A DNA stretch of 64,000 bases from CAVQBJ01 sp963724405 (GCA_963724405.1 CAVRUQ010000003.1:620001-684000), one strand, 5' to 3'. Positions 53,070-62,218 are shown, numbered from the stretch's first letter. Made by a program: numbers and translations. The notes: generated from the sequence alone by a model not told the origin.

Positions 53070-53896
53070 GCGCCGACGAGGCCGTCATCGAGCTCGCGCA
53101 GGCGACCGCCAACGCCGTCGGCGAGGCCCTCGCCGGGTTTGGCGTCAGCGCCGAGATGGGTACGGTGCGCATCATCGACCGTGAGACCAACCCGCTCGAG
53201 GCGTTGCCGTTGCCGGCGGTCGTCTCGAGCGTCTCCTACATCGGCGGGGTCCGCGGCGGCAACGTGCTCGCCATCACGGCCGCCGGCGCGCTCCGCCTGG
53301 CGACCGCCATGGGCGCGCCGGAGGAGACGCGGCCCGGGGGCGCGCTGAGCGACCTGGCGCTGTCCGCCGTCAGCGAGGCCGCCAACCAGATGCTCGCGGC
53401 CGCGGCCGCGGCGACGGCGGCCGTGCTCGGCCGCGACGTCGAGCTCGCGCCGCCCTCCACCCACCAGATGACCGAGGCCGGAGGGCCGATCGAGGGCGAG
53501 CAGGCCGCCTACGTGACGAGCGTGTCCCTGACCGTCGACGGCGAGGAGGGCCGGCTCGTACAGCTCGTGCCCCAGGCATTCGTGCTGCGGATGGAGGCGG
53601 CGCTCGAGGGCCGGCACACCGAGCCGGTCGGCGACGACTCCGAGGACGCGGGCCTGTCGGCCTCCGCATCGGCCTGGCTGCTCGACACGACGCTGCGCCT
53701 CGACGTCGAGCTCGGCCGCACGCAGCTGAGCGCCGACGAGATCCTCGGTCTGTACCACGGCACGATCGTGACGCTCGACCGGCTGGCGACGGATCCGATC
53801 GAGATGCGCATCAACGGCCACTCGTTCGCGCGGGGCCGGCTGTTGCTCGAGGACGGCCAGTGGGCCGTCCGCATCGAGGAGCTGCTCGAACAATGA
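53066..53896 (+). CDS. fliY: Flagellar switch protein FliN/FliY
   Basis: The 276-residue protein has an N-terminal CheC/CheX-like domain (about 15-190; LSDLALSAVSEAANQMLAAA) and a C-terminal SpoA domain of FliN (WLLDTTLRLDVELGRTQLSA, GTIVTLDRLATDPIEMRING, ARGRLLLEDGQWAVRI). That order equals FliY of Bacillus rather than short FliN. The helix SEAANQMLAA carries a possible phosphatase Glu/Asn pair. ATG 53066 overlaps the fliM stop as ATGA. It forms the C-ring with FliM. Confidence 0.92.
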   Translation: MSADEAVIELAQATANAVGEALAGFGVSAEMGTVRIIDRETNPLEALPLPAVVSSVSYIGGVRGGNVLAITAAGALRLATAMGAPEETRPGGALSDLALSAVSEAANQMLAAAAAATAAVLGRDVELAPPSTHQMTEAGGPIEGEQAAYVTSVSLTVDGEEGRLVQLVPQAFVLRMEAALEGRHTEPVGDDSEDAGLSASASAWLLDTTLRLDVELGRTQLSADEILGLYHGTIVTLDRLATDPIEMRINGHSFARGRLLLEDGQWAVRIEELLEQ

Positions 53897-53927
53897 CGTC
53901 CAGGCAATCAATGGAGAGGAGTCGCGC

Positions 53928-54287
53928 GTGGCCAGAGTGCTCGTAGTCGACGACGCGATGTTCATGCGCAAGGTGGTGACCGATGCGCTGACGAGCGGCG
54001 GTCACGAGGTGATCGGCGAGGCCGCCAACGGCGAGGAGGCGATCCATCGGTTCAAGGAGCTGCGCCCCGACGTGATGACGCTCGACATCACGATGCCCGA
54101 GATGGACGGGCTCGCGGCGCTACGCGAGATCATCGCGCTCGATCCGTCGGCGCGTGTCGTGATGTGCTCGGCGATCGGTCAGGAGAGCAAGGTGCTCGAG
54201 GCGGTGAAGGCCGGCGCAAAGGACTTCATCGTCAAGCCGTTCGCCACCGAGCGCGTCCTGAGCGCGATCGACAAGGCGATGGGCTAG
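53928..54287 (+). CDS. cheY: Chemotaxis response regulator CheY
   Basis: The 119-residue single receiver domain has the acidic pair in LVVDDAMFM, phosphoacceptor D53 in TLDITMPEMDG, the conserved Ser in VVMCSAIGQ and the lysine in FIVKPF. It carries the CheA signal to FliM and is reset by CheC/FliY. The GTG start has a GGAGAGGAG ribosome site. It is the last gene of the operon. Confidence 0.95.
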   Translation: MARVLVVDDAMFMRKVVTDALTSGGHEVIGEAANGEEAIHRFKELRPDVMTLDITMPEMDGLAALREIIALDPSARVVMCSAIGQESKVLEAVKAGAKDFIVKPFATERVLSAIDKAMG

Positions 54288-54305
54288 CGACCGCGGCGCG
54301 CCGCC

Positions 54306-54716
54306 TCAGCTGTCCAGATAGCGCAGGACGCTGCGGCCGAGGACCATCACGTCGCCGTCGTGCAGCTCCGCCTCGGTCACGACCCGGCCGTTGAGCACGA
54401 CGCCGTTGGCGCTGCGATCGTCGATCAGCCGTGTCCGCGTCGCGCGCACGACGATGATCGCGTGCCGGCGCGAGACGAGGTGATCGTCGATCCGCACGTC
54501 GGCGCTCACGCCCCGCCCGAGATGGGTCACGTCGCCGGTGAGCGGCACGAGCTCGGTCTCCTCCCCGGTGTGCAGGAGCAGGTACCGCCCTCGCGGCGCG
54601 CCCCCGACCGGCCACCGCGGCTCGAGGAGGTCCGGGGCGGGGTGGCCGGTCAGCCGCTCGGTCGGGGCCTCCGGCGGGGCGGCTGTCGTCTGGTCGCTCG
54701 CCGTGCTCATGCTCAT
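54306..54716 (-). CDS. FHA-domain protein
   Basis: The 136-residue protein has a forkhead-associated domain (about residues 50-133) with the phosphothreonine-binding residues visible: HLGRGVSADVRIDDHLVSRR (Gly-Arg and Ser-x-x-His) and DDRSANGVVLNG. The N-terminus is a Pro/Ala-rich tail with threonines (TTAAPPEAPTERL) that a Ser/Thr kinase could phosphorylate. GTG 54728 and ATG 54710 are alternative starts. It converges on cheY. The partner is unknown. Confidence 0.85.
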   Translation of the reverse strand: MSMSTASDQTTAAPPEAPTERLTGHPAPDLLEPRWPVGGAPRGRYLLLHTGEETELVPLTGDVTHLGRGVSADVRIDDHLVSRRHAIIVVRATRTRLIDDRSANGVVLNGRVVTEAELHDGDVMVLGRSVLRYLDS

Positions 54717-54788
54717 ATCTGAGCGCACCCGCGTGAAAGCGAGGTGAACGGCAGTGAAGAACGACCGAAGGGCCGGCGCGAGCGCCGG

Positions 54789-56405
54789 CTACCCGGCGCG
54801 CCCCGGCGCCGGCGCGAGGTCGGATGCCTCCCCCGGCCCGGCGATGCGCGCCGCGTTCGGAGCGACATCCGGCGCCGTCGATGCCCCGTTCGGGCCGTCC
54901 CCGTCCGGCTTGCGGTCGGCCACGTGGGGCGGCGCCGCGGCGAGCTCGGCCGCGCGGTAGGGCTGCTCGTCGAGGACGTCCTCCTCGTGATAGACGCTCT
55001 CGACGTTGACCGCCCAGATGTCGTGCTCGGCACCGGTCAGCAGCCGGTCGACGGCGCGGATCGCCGTCAGCGAGGAGTGATCGGAGTTGTTGTAGCGGTG
55101 CAGGCCGTTGCGGCCGACCTGCTGGAGGTTCTCGATTCCGGCCAGCCAGCCGCGGATCGTGGCCACCCGGTCGGCGTAGTGGCTGTCGTACATCGGGTAG
55201 GCGCGCGGCACCCGCACGACGTAGCCGCGCCGGATGCGGCTCTCGTCGGCGAGCCCGAGGCGAGCGAGCTCCCGGCCGGCCAGCGCGATGAGCTCGTCAT
55301 CGCTCGTGCGCCACAGCTCGTCGCCCTCGAAGCAGAAGTACTCCATGCCGACGCAGGCGGTGCTCGGGTCGGGCACCATCCACGGGCTCCAGGAACGGTA
55401 GTTCTGGATGCGCCCGACGCTCACGTCGGGATCGTGGATGTAGATCCAGTTGTCCGGGAACAGATCCTCTCCGTCGAGCACGAGCGCGACGGTCAGGAAG
55501 TCGCGGTAGCGCAGGCCCGTCGCCGCGTCGCGCACGTCGACGCCGGCGGCCGGTGAGGTGATGCCGACGATCGTGGAGAGCGGCAGTGAGGAGATCACGT
55601 GGGCCGGAGTGAACGTGCGATCGCCGGCGACGACGGTCGTGATGCGCCCGTCCTCGACGGTCACGGCGGTGACGGGGCGCTCGAGGAGCACCTCGCCCCC
55701 CCAGCCCTCGATCGCCGCGCACATCGCCTCCCACAGCTGGCCGGGACCGTAGCGCGGGTAGTGGAACCGATCGATCAGGCTCTTGACCTTGTTGCCCTCG
55801 TTCCCGAAGAACGCAGCCCGGGCGGCCGAGAAGAAGGACAGTCCGCGGATCCGCTGCGCGGCCCACTCGGCGCGCAGCTCGCTCGTCGGCACCCCCCACA
55901 CCTTCTCGGTGTAGGACTTGAAGAAATGCTCGAACAGACGCCGCCCGAAGCGGTTGCAGACCCACTCCTCGAAGGTGTCCTCGTTGCCCTTGCGCCGGAG
56001 CGTGGCGCGCAGGTAGGACGCGAGCGACCGCGTCAGCTCGACCGGACCGAGCTTGCGGATCACGTCCGTGCCGCGCAGCGGATAGTCGAGGAACCGCCCG
56101 TTCCAGTAGATCCGCGACATCCGCGGCCGCTCGAGGAACTCGTCGTCGAGCACCTCGTGCCAGAGCGCCTCCACCTCCTGGGCCTTCGTGAAGAAGCGGT
56201 GTCCGCCGAGGTCGAAGCGGTAGCCGTCGCGTACGACCGTCTTGGCCAGGCCGCCGACCTGCTCCTCGGCCTCGAGCACGATCACCGGCCAGCCTGCCTT
56301 GCCGAGCTCGTAGGCGGCGGTGAGCCCGGCCGGCCCGGCGCCGAAGACGAGCACGGGTTGATCCGGAACCGGACGCGGGGACTGGTTGTGGGGTGGGAGC
56401 TCCAT
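54789..56405 (-). CDS. FAD-dependent oxidoreductase (UDP-galactopyranose mutase-like)
   Basis: The 538-residue protein has an N-terminal dinucleotide-binding motif (LVFGAGPAGLTAAYELGKAG) and the FAD-binding VGGLAKTVVRDGYRFDLGGH. The sequence (HYPRYGPGQLWEAMCAAIEG, NGLHRYNNSDHSSLTAIRAV) follows the amine-oxidoreductase/UDP-galactopyranose-mutase-like group often found near envelope glycan genes in actinobacteria. The neighbouring membrane glycosyltransferase supports a role in surface sugar metabolism. The substrate is not known. The last 50 residues are a low-complexity tail. Confidence 0.85.
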   Translation of the reverse strand: MELPPHNQSPRPVPDQPVLVFGAGPAGLTAAYELGKAGWPVIVLEAEEQVGGLAKTVVRDGYRFDLGGHRFFTKAQEVEALWHEVLDDEFLERPRMSRIYWNGRFLDYPLRGTDVIRKLGPVELTRSLASYLRATLRRKGNEDTFEEWVCNRFGRRLFEHFFKSYTEKVWGVPTSELRAEWAAQRIRGLSFFSAARAAFFGNEGNKVKSLIDRFHYPRYGPGQLWEAMCAAIEGWGGEVLLERPVTAVTVEDGRITTVVAGDRTFTPAHVISSLPLSTIVGITSPAAGVDVRDAATGLRYRDFLTVALVLDGEDLFPDNWIYIHDPDVSVGRIQNYRSWSPWMVPDPSTACVGMEYFCFEGDELWRTSDDELIALAGRELARLGLADESRIRRGYVVRVPRAYPMYDSHYADRVATIRGWLAGIENLQQVGRNGLHRYNNSDHSSLTAIRAVDRLLTGAEHDIWAVNVESVYHEEDVLDEQPYRAAELAAAPPHVADRKPDGDGPNGASTAPDVAPNAARIAGPGEASDLAPAPGRAG

Positions 56406-56500
56406 GGAAAAGGACGTGCATCACCGCGGCGATGTCGCGGCGGCGACCGTCCGAGACGCGGCCTCCGGGCGGCGGGACGGCGGCCGGCGCGTGGCCAATA

Positions 56501-57979
56501 CTAGTTGCGCGAGGCGACGGCGTGCTGCTCCCGGCCCGGACGCGAGCGCAGCGCGAGGAACCAGCCGGCCACTCCTGCCGCGATGAGCAGCGGGATCATG
56601 CGTTCGTTGTCGCGGGCCTCGGCGACGTAGACCGTGTTCAGCAGCGTGATGAGCACGAGGGCGACGGTCGCCGCCGCGAGCGTCAGGTTGCGCGTGCGCC
56701 AGAGGCCGGCGAGCAGGCCGACGGCGCACAGCAGCGCGAGCAGGCGGTGGAACCACAGCGTGCCCGTGTCGAGGCCGTAGCCGAGGGCTCCGAGGAAGTA
56801 GCCGCCCCAGAGCCGCCAGAAGTGTCGCGCGAGCATCCCGGCGTACCGGAGCGGCTGGCCGAGCAGGTACTTGCGCAGGTTCTGGTGGACCGCGGCGCTG
56901 ATCGCCGCGCTGTGGCCGAGGCCCGGGTGCTGGGCGGCGACGACGGCGAACACCTCGCTCGCGGGCGGCACGGTGAGCGGATCGTTGTTGCACGCCGACG
57001 GGGAGCCGAAGCGCCGGCACGCCGCCGCCTTGAAGTCGAGGAAGACGCCGTGCAGCTCGCCGTTGCCGGGCAGGTAGGTGGCGATGAACACGGTGTCCTC
57101 GGTGCCGTCGGTGACCGGCACGAGATGGCCCGTGCGCGCCGTCGCGTACAACGTCCACGGCGCGAGCACCGCCACCGCGGTGGCGAGCATCACGCCGGCC
57201 CGCGCGGCGGCCGCTCGCCAGCCCAGGCCCCGGCGCCCGATGAGCACGACGACCGGCAGCACGAGCGCCGCGGTGAGCATGTCGGCGTGAGCGAGCGCGC
57301 TCAGCGCGAGCACGGCGCCGGCACCGCCGTAGGCCGCCAGCGTGCGCCGCCGAGCGAGCGCGTCGGGCGCCGCGTCGCGCAGGCGATCGTCACGGCGGAC
57401 GGCGAGCGCGAGGGCGAGCAGCCCGCAGACGAGCAGCAACGCGCCGAGCGGTTCGGAGAGCAGCGACGCCGCGTCGTGGATGGCCGGCGGATAGAACGCG
57501 ATCGCGGCCGCGGCGAGCAACCCGGCGGCCCAGCCGGCGAGCACGAGCCCGAGCCCCCAGACGGCGAGGATCGTGAGCGTGCTGACGAGCGCCTGCGCGA
57601 CGCGTGCCGGTCCGAGGCCGTGCCCGTCGCCGACGCTGTGGGCGCCCGCGACCACCGCGGCGGCGGCGAACAGCACGGGTGTGCCGGGCGCCCAGCGATA
57701 CGGATCCGCCTCGTGGGGGGCGCCGTAGCGCCCGCGGCGCAGGGAGTCGGCGATGTGCGTATAGGCCTGCTCGTCCGCGGACAGCGCGGGACGGGTGCGC
57801 GTGGCGGCGTGGAATCGCAGTGCGCCGCCGGACAGGACGATCGCGACCAGCAGCGCGATCGCCGCCCAGCGCGCCTCGCGCCGCCCGCCGAGCGCGCCCG
57901 GGCTCTTGCGACGCGGTCGTTCGCGAGCGGACGGGCTCTCCGGCGCGGAGCCCGCGAGCGCGGAGGGAAGGCCGGCCAT
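56501..57979 (-). CDS. Membrane glycosyltransferase (GT-C, family 39/83-like)
   Basis: The 492-residue protein has about ten membrane segments. Directly after the first one comes an outer loop with the acidic pair LSADEQAYTHIADSLRRG, the catalytic D-E of GT-C enzymes such as ArnT and PMT. It should move a sugar from a polyprenyl phosphate donor to an acceptor outside the membrane. A large outer loop (about 270-350) contains four Cys/Asn-rich residues (AACRRFGSPSACNN). The start is ATG 57979, with TAGGCT 8 nt upstream. It precedes the FAD oxidoreductase gene on the same strand. Confidence 0.88.
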   Translation of the reverse strand: MAGLPSALAGSAPESPSARERPRRKSPGALGGRREARWAAIALLVAIVLSGGALRFHAATRTRPALSADEQAYTHIADSLRRGRYGAPHEADPYRWAPGTPVLFAAAAVVAGAHSVGDGHGLGPARVAQALVSTLTILAVWGLGLVLAGWAAGLLAAAAIAFYPPAIHDAASLLSEPLGALLLVCGLLALALAVRRDDRLRDAAPDALARRRTLAAYGGAGAVLALSALAHADMLTAALVLPVVVLIGRRGLGWRAAAARAGVMLATAVAVLAPWTLYATARTGHLVPVTDGTEDTVFIATYLPGNGELHGVFLDFKAAACRRFGSPSACNNDPLTVPPASEVFAVVAAQHPGLGHSAAISAAVHQNLRKYLLGQPLRYAGMLARHFWRLWGGYFLGALGYGLDTGTLWFHRLLALLCAVGLLAGLWRTRNLTLAAATVALVLITLLNTVYVAEARDNERMIPLLIAAGVAGWFLALRSRPGREQHAVASRN

Positions 57980-57987
57980 CGCGCCGC

Positions 57988-57993
57988 AGCCTA
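57988..57993 (-). promoter_or_regulatory. -10 element of leaderless glycosyltransferase mRNA
   Basis: TAGGCT on the minus strand ends 8 nt before ATG 57979. Confidence 0.55.
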
Positions 57994-58038
57994 CGCCATC
58001 GCCCCGCGGCGAGCTGCGCCTCGGCGCGGCGGTCGGGC

Positions 58039-58044
58039 TACCCT
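58039..58044 (+). promoter_or_regulatory. -10 element of leaderless lipoprotein mRNA
   Basis: TACCCT ends 9 nt before ATG 58054. Confidence 0.6.
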
Positions 58045-58053
58045 TGCCACCCG

Positions 58054-59298
58054 ATGAGCCGCTCCCCACGCCCGGCGGCGCTCGTCGCCCCGCTCCTGGC
58101 GGTTGCCGCGATCGTCTCGGGCTGCGGCTCGAGCGCCCGAACCCTCGTCGCCGGGGATCCGCCGGCGACCTGCCGGACCACCGTGATGGGCGCGATCGAG
58201 CGGGTCGCGGCCCGGGCGTACGACGAGGTGGCGCGCGGGCGCGTGATCGGCGGGTCACGGGCCGAGGTGGAGCGGGCGCGGGCGCTCGTCGCCGCCGTGG
58301 CGACCGGCGATCCGCTCGCCGCCACGAACGCGGCGCGGCGTCTGGAGGCGGCCACGCAGATCGCCTTCCTGCGCGTGGACGGCGGCCGGCGGGCGCTCGT
58401 GCGCCTCGGCCAGGGGCCGGCGATCGCCGGGGCCTCGGGCGTGCTGCGCGCCGGGCGACAGATCGTGGGGCGATACAGCCTCGCCGTGCAGGGGGATGCC
58501 GGGTACACCGCAGTCGTCCACGGCCTCACCGGGGCGGCCGTGCTCGTGCGCCAGGGTCACCGCCAGCTCGCCGGCCTGCTCGCGCCCGGGCCGGCCGACA
58601 TCCCGGGCAGCGGCGTCGTCCGCTACCGCGGCGTCGACTACGTCGCCTATTCATTCGACCGGCCCGCCTACCCGGCCGGATCGGAGCGCATCTCGCTGCT
58701 CGCCCCGCCATCGTTGTTCCGCGTCTGCGCCGCGACGGAGGCGCAGACGGTTGCGAACGTCCTCGGGCCGCTGGCGATGCGGATCTACGCCCACGAGGCC
58801 ACCAGCCGCAGCGAACGGACGACGATCGCCTACATGGAGCGGTATCGCCCCTTCGTGGACGCGGTCGCCGCCGGGGATCCGGCCGGCACGCGCGCGGCGA
58901 TCATCGCGTTCTTCCGCAGCCACCGCCACATCGTGCGGGTGCGCGCGCTCCGCGCCGGGCGACTCGTCACCGACGTCGGCGGCCCGTACGTCCTCGCGCC
59001 GGTGACCGGCACGTTGCGCCGGAGCGGGCGGGTCGTCGGGCGCTTCGAGACCGCGATCCAGGACGACGCCGGCTACCTGGCCCTGACGCAGGTCTACACC
59101 GGGGCGCAGGTCATCCTGCGCGTCGGCAACGTCCAGGTGCCGAGCAGCACGCTGTCGCCCGGCCCGGCGGCGATCCCCGATCGCGGCGCCGTCGCGTACG
59201 CCGGCCGCCGCTACGAGGCGTACTCCTTCAACGGAACGGCGTTTCCCGGCGGGACGCTGCGGATCTCCCTGCTCGTGCCCGCCCCGAGCTCGGGCTGA
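58054..59298 (+). CDS. Lipoprotein with a tandemly duplicated sensor-like domain
   Basis: The 414-residue protein has a lipoprotein signal (lipobox VSGC at about residues 22-25). The rest is two copies of one domain, about 45-220 and 225-412. Matching segments are GRQIVGRYSLAVQGDAGY versus GRVVGRFETAIQDDAGY, LAPGPADIPGSGVVRYRGVD versus LSPGPAAIPDRGAVAYAGRR, and GSERISLLAPPS versus GTLRISLLVPAP. The GRxVGRF-V/IQDDAGY pattern resembles extracellular Cache/PDC-type sensors. No signalling domain is attached, so it may bind a ligand at the cell surface. Function unknown. Confidence 0.8.
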   Translation: MSRSPRPAALVAPLLAVAAIVSGCGSSARTLVAGDPPATCRTTVMGAIERVAARAYDEVARGRVIGGSRAEVERARALVAAVATGDPLAATNAARRLEAATQIAFLRVDGGRRALVRLGQGPAIAGASGVLRAGRQIVGRYSLAVQGDAGYTAVVHGLTGAAVLVRQGHRQLAGLLAPGPADIPGSGVVRYRGVDYVAYSFDRPAYPAGSERISLLAPPSLFRVCAATEAQTVANVLGPLAMRIYAHEATSRSERTTIAYMERYRPFVDAVAAGDPAGTRAAIIAFFRSHRHIVRVRALRAGRLVTDVGGPYVLAPVTGTLRRSGRVVGRFETAIQDDAGYLALTQVYTGAQVILRVGNVQVPSSTLSPGPAAIPDRGAVAYAGRRYEAYSFNGTAFPGGTLRISLLVPAPSSG

Positions 59299-59302
59299 GG
59301 GA

Positions 59303-60406
59303 TCACGCCGCCGCGGCGAGCTCGCGCGAGCGCCGTGCCGCCCCGGCGCGCGTCACCGGCGTCCGCCCCCACCCGGTCAGGAGCGCGTAGTCGACGATCG
59401 TCTCGAAGTACGCCGACAGCGGCGGCGGCGCCGGCACCCGAGCGCCGAGCAGCGCTCGCGCACGCCGATCGTCGAAGCTCCCGCGGACGTCGAAGTACGG
59501 CAGGTAGACCTCGCCCCCCTCGAGCAACCCGGCGTCGGCGCGCCCGAGCTTGGCCCGCGGCCGGTCGAAATGGCCGGCGGCCAGGTCGGCAAGCTCCGCG
59601 ATCGTGACGGCCTGCTCGCCGGCCACGAGCGCGATCGTCCCGCTCGCCCCGCGGTCGTCGAGCGCGGCGATGATCCCGTCCGCGACGTAGTCGACCGGCA
59701 CGACGTCGAGCCGTCCCTCCGGATCCGCCGCGACGGCCTCGAGTCGCCCCGACGCGAAGGCTCGCAGTGGCCAGTAGATGACGTTGAACGTCGGCGTCCA
59801 GCCGCTCCGGCTGTCACCGACGATGATGCTCGGTCGCACGGTCACCATCGGCAGGTCGTACTGGTCGCGCAGGATCGCCTCGGCGTGGAACTTCGAGTGC
59901 TCGTACGTATTGCGGAACGACTGCCCGACGGCGTGCTCGTGCTCGTGGAACCGGCCCGGATGACGGCCGGCGACGTACGCCGTCGACACGTGCACGAAGC
60001 GGCGCAGACGGCCGCGCGCCGCGAGCGCGTGCGCGATCTCGGCGACGCGTTCGGCGCCCCCGGCGTTGACGTTCATCGCCTGCAGCAGCGGCAGATCGAA
60101 CGAGATCGACGCCGCACAATGGATGACGCTCGTCGCGTGCTCGAGCACGTGCAGGCGATCCTCGTCGCTCAGCCCAAGGCCGTCGACGGCGATGTCGCCC
60201 GGCAGGGCGGTGACCTTCGCGCCCGCCTCCGCCGGGTCCTCGAACAGCGTCGCGAGCACGTCGCCCAGCCGCGCGGCGGCGCCCTCGCGGTCCGCGGACC
60301 GGATGATCGCGATGACCCGTGTGTCATCGCCACGCGAGATCAGCCGTGCCATGACCTCCATCCCGACGAATCCGGTTGCCCCCGTAAGCAGGACCGTGTC
60401 GCTCAT
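59303..60406 (-). CDS. SDR-family NAD(P)-dependent reductase/epimerase
   Basis: The 367-residue protein is an extended short-chain dehydrogenase: dinucleotide motif VLLTGATGFVGMEVMARL, HVSTAYVAGRHPG and the catalytic YxxxK in TYEHSKFHAEAIL, with PMVTVRPSIIVGDSRSGWTP after it. The pattern is that of the thioester-reductase/fatty acyl-CoA reductase-like branch (NAD-binding 4 family), which acts on acyl thioesters or sterol-like substrates. A GAGGT ribosome site lies close to the ATG. It converges on the lipoprotein gene with a 4-nt gap. Confidence 0.88.
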   Translation of the reverse strand: MSDTVLLTGATGFVGMEVMARLISRGDDTRVIAIIRSADREGAAARLGDVLATLFEDPAEAGAKVTALPGDIAVDGLGLSDEDRLHVLEHATSVIHCAASISFDLPLLQAMNVNAGGAERVAEIAHALAARGRLRRFVHVSTAYVAGRHPGRFHEHEHAVGQSFRNTYEHSKFHAEAILRDQYDLPMVTVRPSIIVGDSRSGWTPTFNVIYWPLRAFASGRLEAVAADPEGRLDVVPVDYVADGIIAALDDRGASGTIALVAGEQAVTIAELADLAAGHFDRPRAKLGRADAGLLEGGEVYLPYFDVRGSFDDRRARALLGARVPAPPPLSAYFETIVDYALLTGWGRTPVTRAGAARRSRELAAAA

Positions 60407-60944
60407 CGTGACCTCGCTGATCGTCGTATGCCCATGAGAGAAATGTCTACCCGGGATGGCGGCCGGCTACTCCCGCACCGCTCGCCGGTCCATCCGCTCG
60501 CCGCGGCACGGCTGCGCGTGATCCGCGCGCACCGGCGGCCCACCGCAAGGATCGCGGCTCCGGCCCGTTCGCAGAATGGACCGCCAACAGAACATCTCGC
60601 GGCGGCGTCTGGCCCTTTCGTCCAATAGCGTGGCCGGCCACCGCCGCGGCCCGGTGACGATCCTGTGATCGGGCCGAGCGGCGACCGCACCCGCGCCGCC
60701 GCGCGGCTCGCCCCGACCCCACGCCGGCCTCGTCGCGGCGCATCCGGGCGCCGGAGGGCGCGTCGCCGTTCTGAGAGCGCGCATTCGCCCTGCTCTTTTG
60801 CAGGTTTTCGTGCAAGCGCAGGGAAACGCGTGAAGGGCGGGACGATCGTTGCTAGGGTCGCGCCGCGGCCGTTCCCGACGGTCGCCCGACACGCTCGTGC
60901 GAACCCGCGCCCCGCCGCGCGGCGACGCGCAGGTGCGTCTTGGC
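60407..60944. other. 538-bp gene-free region upstream of the NlpC/P60 gene
   Basis: No credible gene is seen. The region separates the divergent SDR gene and the peptidoglycan hydrolase gene. It contains the TTGCA-N8-TGCAA inverted repeat at 60798-60815 and a TAGGGT (near 60853-60858) that could be a -10 with a leader of about 85 nt. I looked for, and did not find, a convincing ydaO-type c-di-AMP riboswitch. Confidence 0.6.
60798..60815. promoter_or_regulatory. TTGCA-N8-TGCAA inverted repeat, candidate operator
   Basis: An 18-bp inverted repeat in an AT-richer patch, about 40 bp upstream of a TAGGGT -10-like box for the peptidoglycan hydrolase gene. Confidence 0.45.
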
Positions 60945-62144
60945 ATGCGCCTCCCCATCCCCACACCGACCCGAACGACGACCGTCCGCGCCGCGCTGGC
61001 GGCGACGCTCGTGCTCGCCTGCGCGCTGCTGGCCAGCGTGCCGCCCCGGAGCGCCGCCGACGTGCAGGGATCGATCGCCGCCAAGCAGGCGGCCGCCGCA
61101 GACCTGCGCGCGCAGATCGCCGCCGACTCGCAGCAGATCGCGCAGACGTCCGGCGGCCTGGCCGCCGCGCAGACGCGGCTGAACGCGCTGCAGTCCGCCG
61201 TCGCCACCCGCGAGGCCGAGTTGCTGTCGGTCGAGCACGCGCTCATCGCCGCCCGCGATCATCTCGTCGATCTCGAGAACCGCCTCCAGGCGGCGACACA
61301 TGCCCTGGCGGCCAACCTCCTCGGCGCGTACGAGGGCGACCGGCCCGACGCGCTCACCGTCGTGCTCGAGTCGCACGGCTTCTCCGATCTGCTCGAGCGC
61401 CTCGCGTTCCTGCGCGCGATGGGCGAGCAGGATGCCAACGTCGTCAGCGACACCCGCACGGCACGCGCCGCCGTCACCCGCGAGGCGGTCAGCCTCGGCG
61501 CGCTCGAGCTGCGCGACCAGAAGGTCGCTCGAGAGCTGATCGCCCAGCGCAACCAGGCCGGCGCGCTGCAGACCGCGCTCCTGCACGCGGAGATCCTCCA
61601 GGTTCGCAACCGCGCCCACGACGCCGCCGCCCTCCATGCCGTGCAGGGTCAGCTGCACACGCTCATGGCCCAGGAGGCGGCCGCTCGGGCGGCGGCGTTC
61701 GCCGCCGGGCCGACCGGTCAGGCCGCGCCGGGCACGAACGGGATCCAGGTCGACACCGGTGGGATGGTGCAGCCGCCGTCCGGCGCGCCGGCCGCCGTCG
61801 CGCAGGTCATCGCGGCCGGCAACGCGATCGCGACGCTGCCGTACGTCTACGGGGGCGGGCACGCGTCCTTCCAGGCCAACGCCTACGACTGCTCGGGCTC
61901 GGTGTCCTACGCGCTTGCCGCCGCGGGGCTCGTCAGCTCGCCGCTCGACTCGACGGCCTTCGAGAGCTGGGGACTCCCGGGACCGGGCAAGTGGATCACG
62001 GTGTACGCGAACGCGGGCCACGCCTTCATGTACGTCGCGGGCTGGCGCTTCGACACCGTCGCTCTGGCCGAGGGCGGCACGCGGTGGTCGAGCAGCCCGA
62101 CCGACACGTCCGGGTTCGTCGCGCGCCACCCGCCCGGGCTGTAG
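60945..62144 (+). CDS. Secreted NlpC/P60-type peptidoglycan hydrolase with coiled coil
   Basis: The 399-residue protein has a signal peptide (about 1-38, LVLACALLASVPPRSAAD), a long coiled coil (about 40-255) and a C-terminal NlpC/P60-like domain (about 285-399). The catalytic cysteine is C316 in YDCSGSVSYAL and the histidine is H359 in NAGHAFMYV. The arrangement equals RipA/CwlO-type endopeptidases, which are activated through the coiled coil by an FtsEX-like complex. It should cleave peptide bonds in peptidoglycan. The start is ATG 60945; the in-frame codons upstream lie before the likely signal peptide. Confidence 0.88.
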   Translation: MRLPIPTPTRTTTVRAALAATLVLACALLASVPPRSAADVQGSIAAKQAAAADLRAQIAADSQQIAQTSGGLAAAQTRLNALQSAVATREAELLSVEHALIAARDHLVDLENRLQAATHALAANLLGAYEGDRPDALTVVLESHGFSDLLERLAFLRAMGEQDANVVSDTRTARAAVTREAVSLGALELRDQKVARELIAQRNQAGALQTALLHAEILQVRNRAHDAAALHAVQGQLHTLMAQEAAARAAAFAAGPTGQAAPGTNGIQVDTGGMVQPPSGAPAAVAQVIAAGNAIATLPYVYGGGHASFQANAYDCSGSVSYALAAAGLVSSPLDSTAFESWGLPGPGKWITVYANAGHAFMYVAGWRFDTVALAEGGTRWSSSPTDTSGFVARHPPGL

Positions 62145-62218
62145 ACGGCGCTCGCCGGACCGCCGCCGGACCGCCCTCGACGTCGCACGCCTGTCGCCGC
62201 CCCGCCGGAACACTGGCG

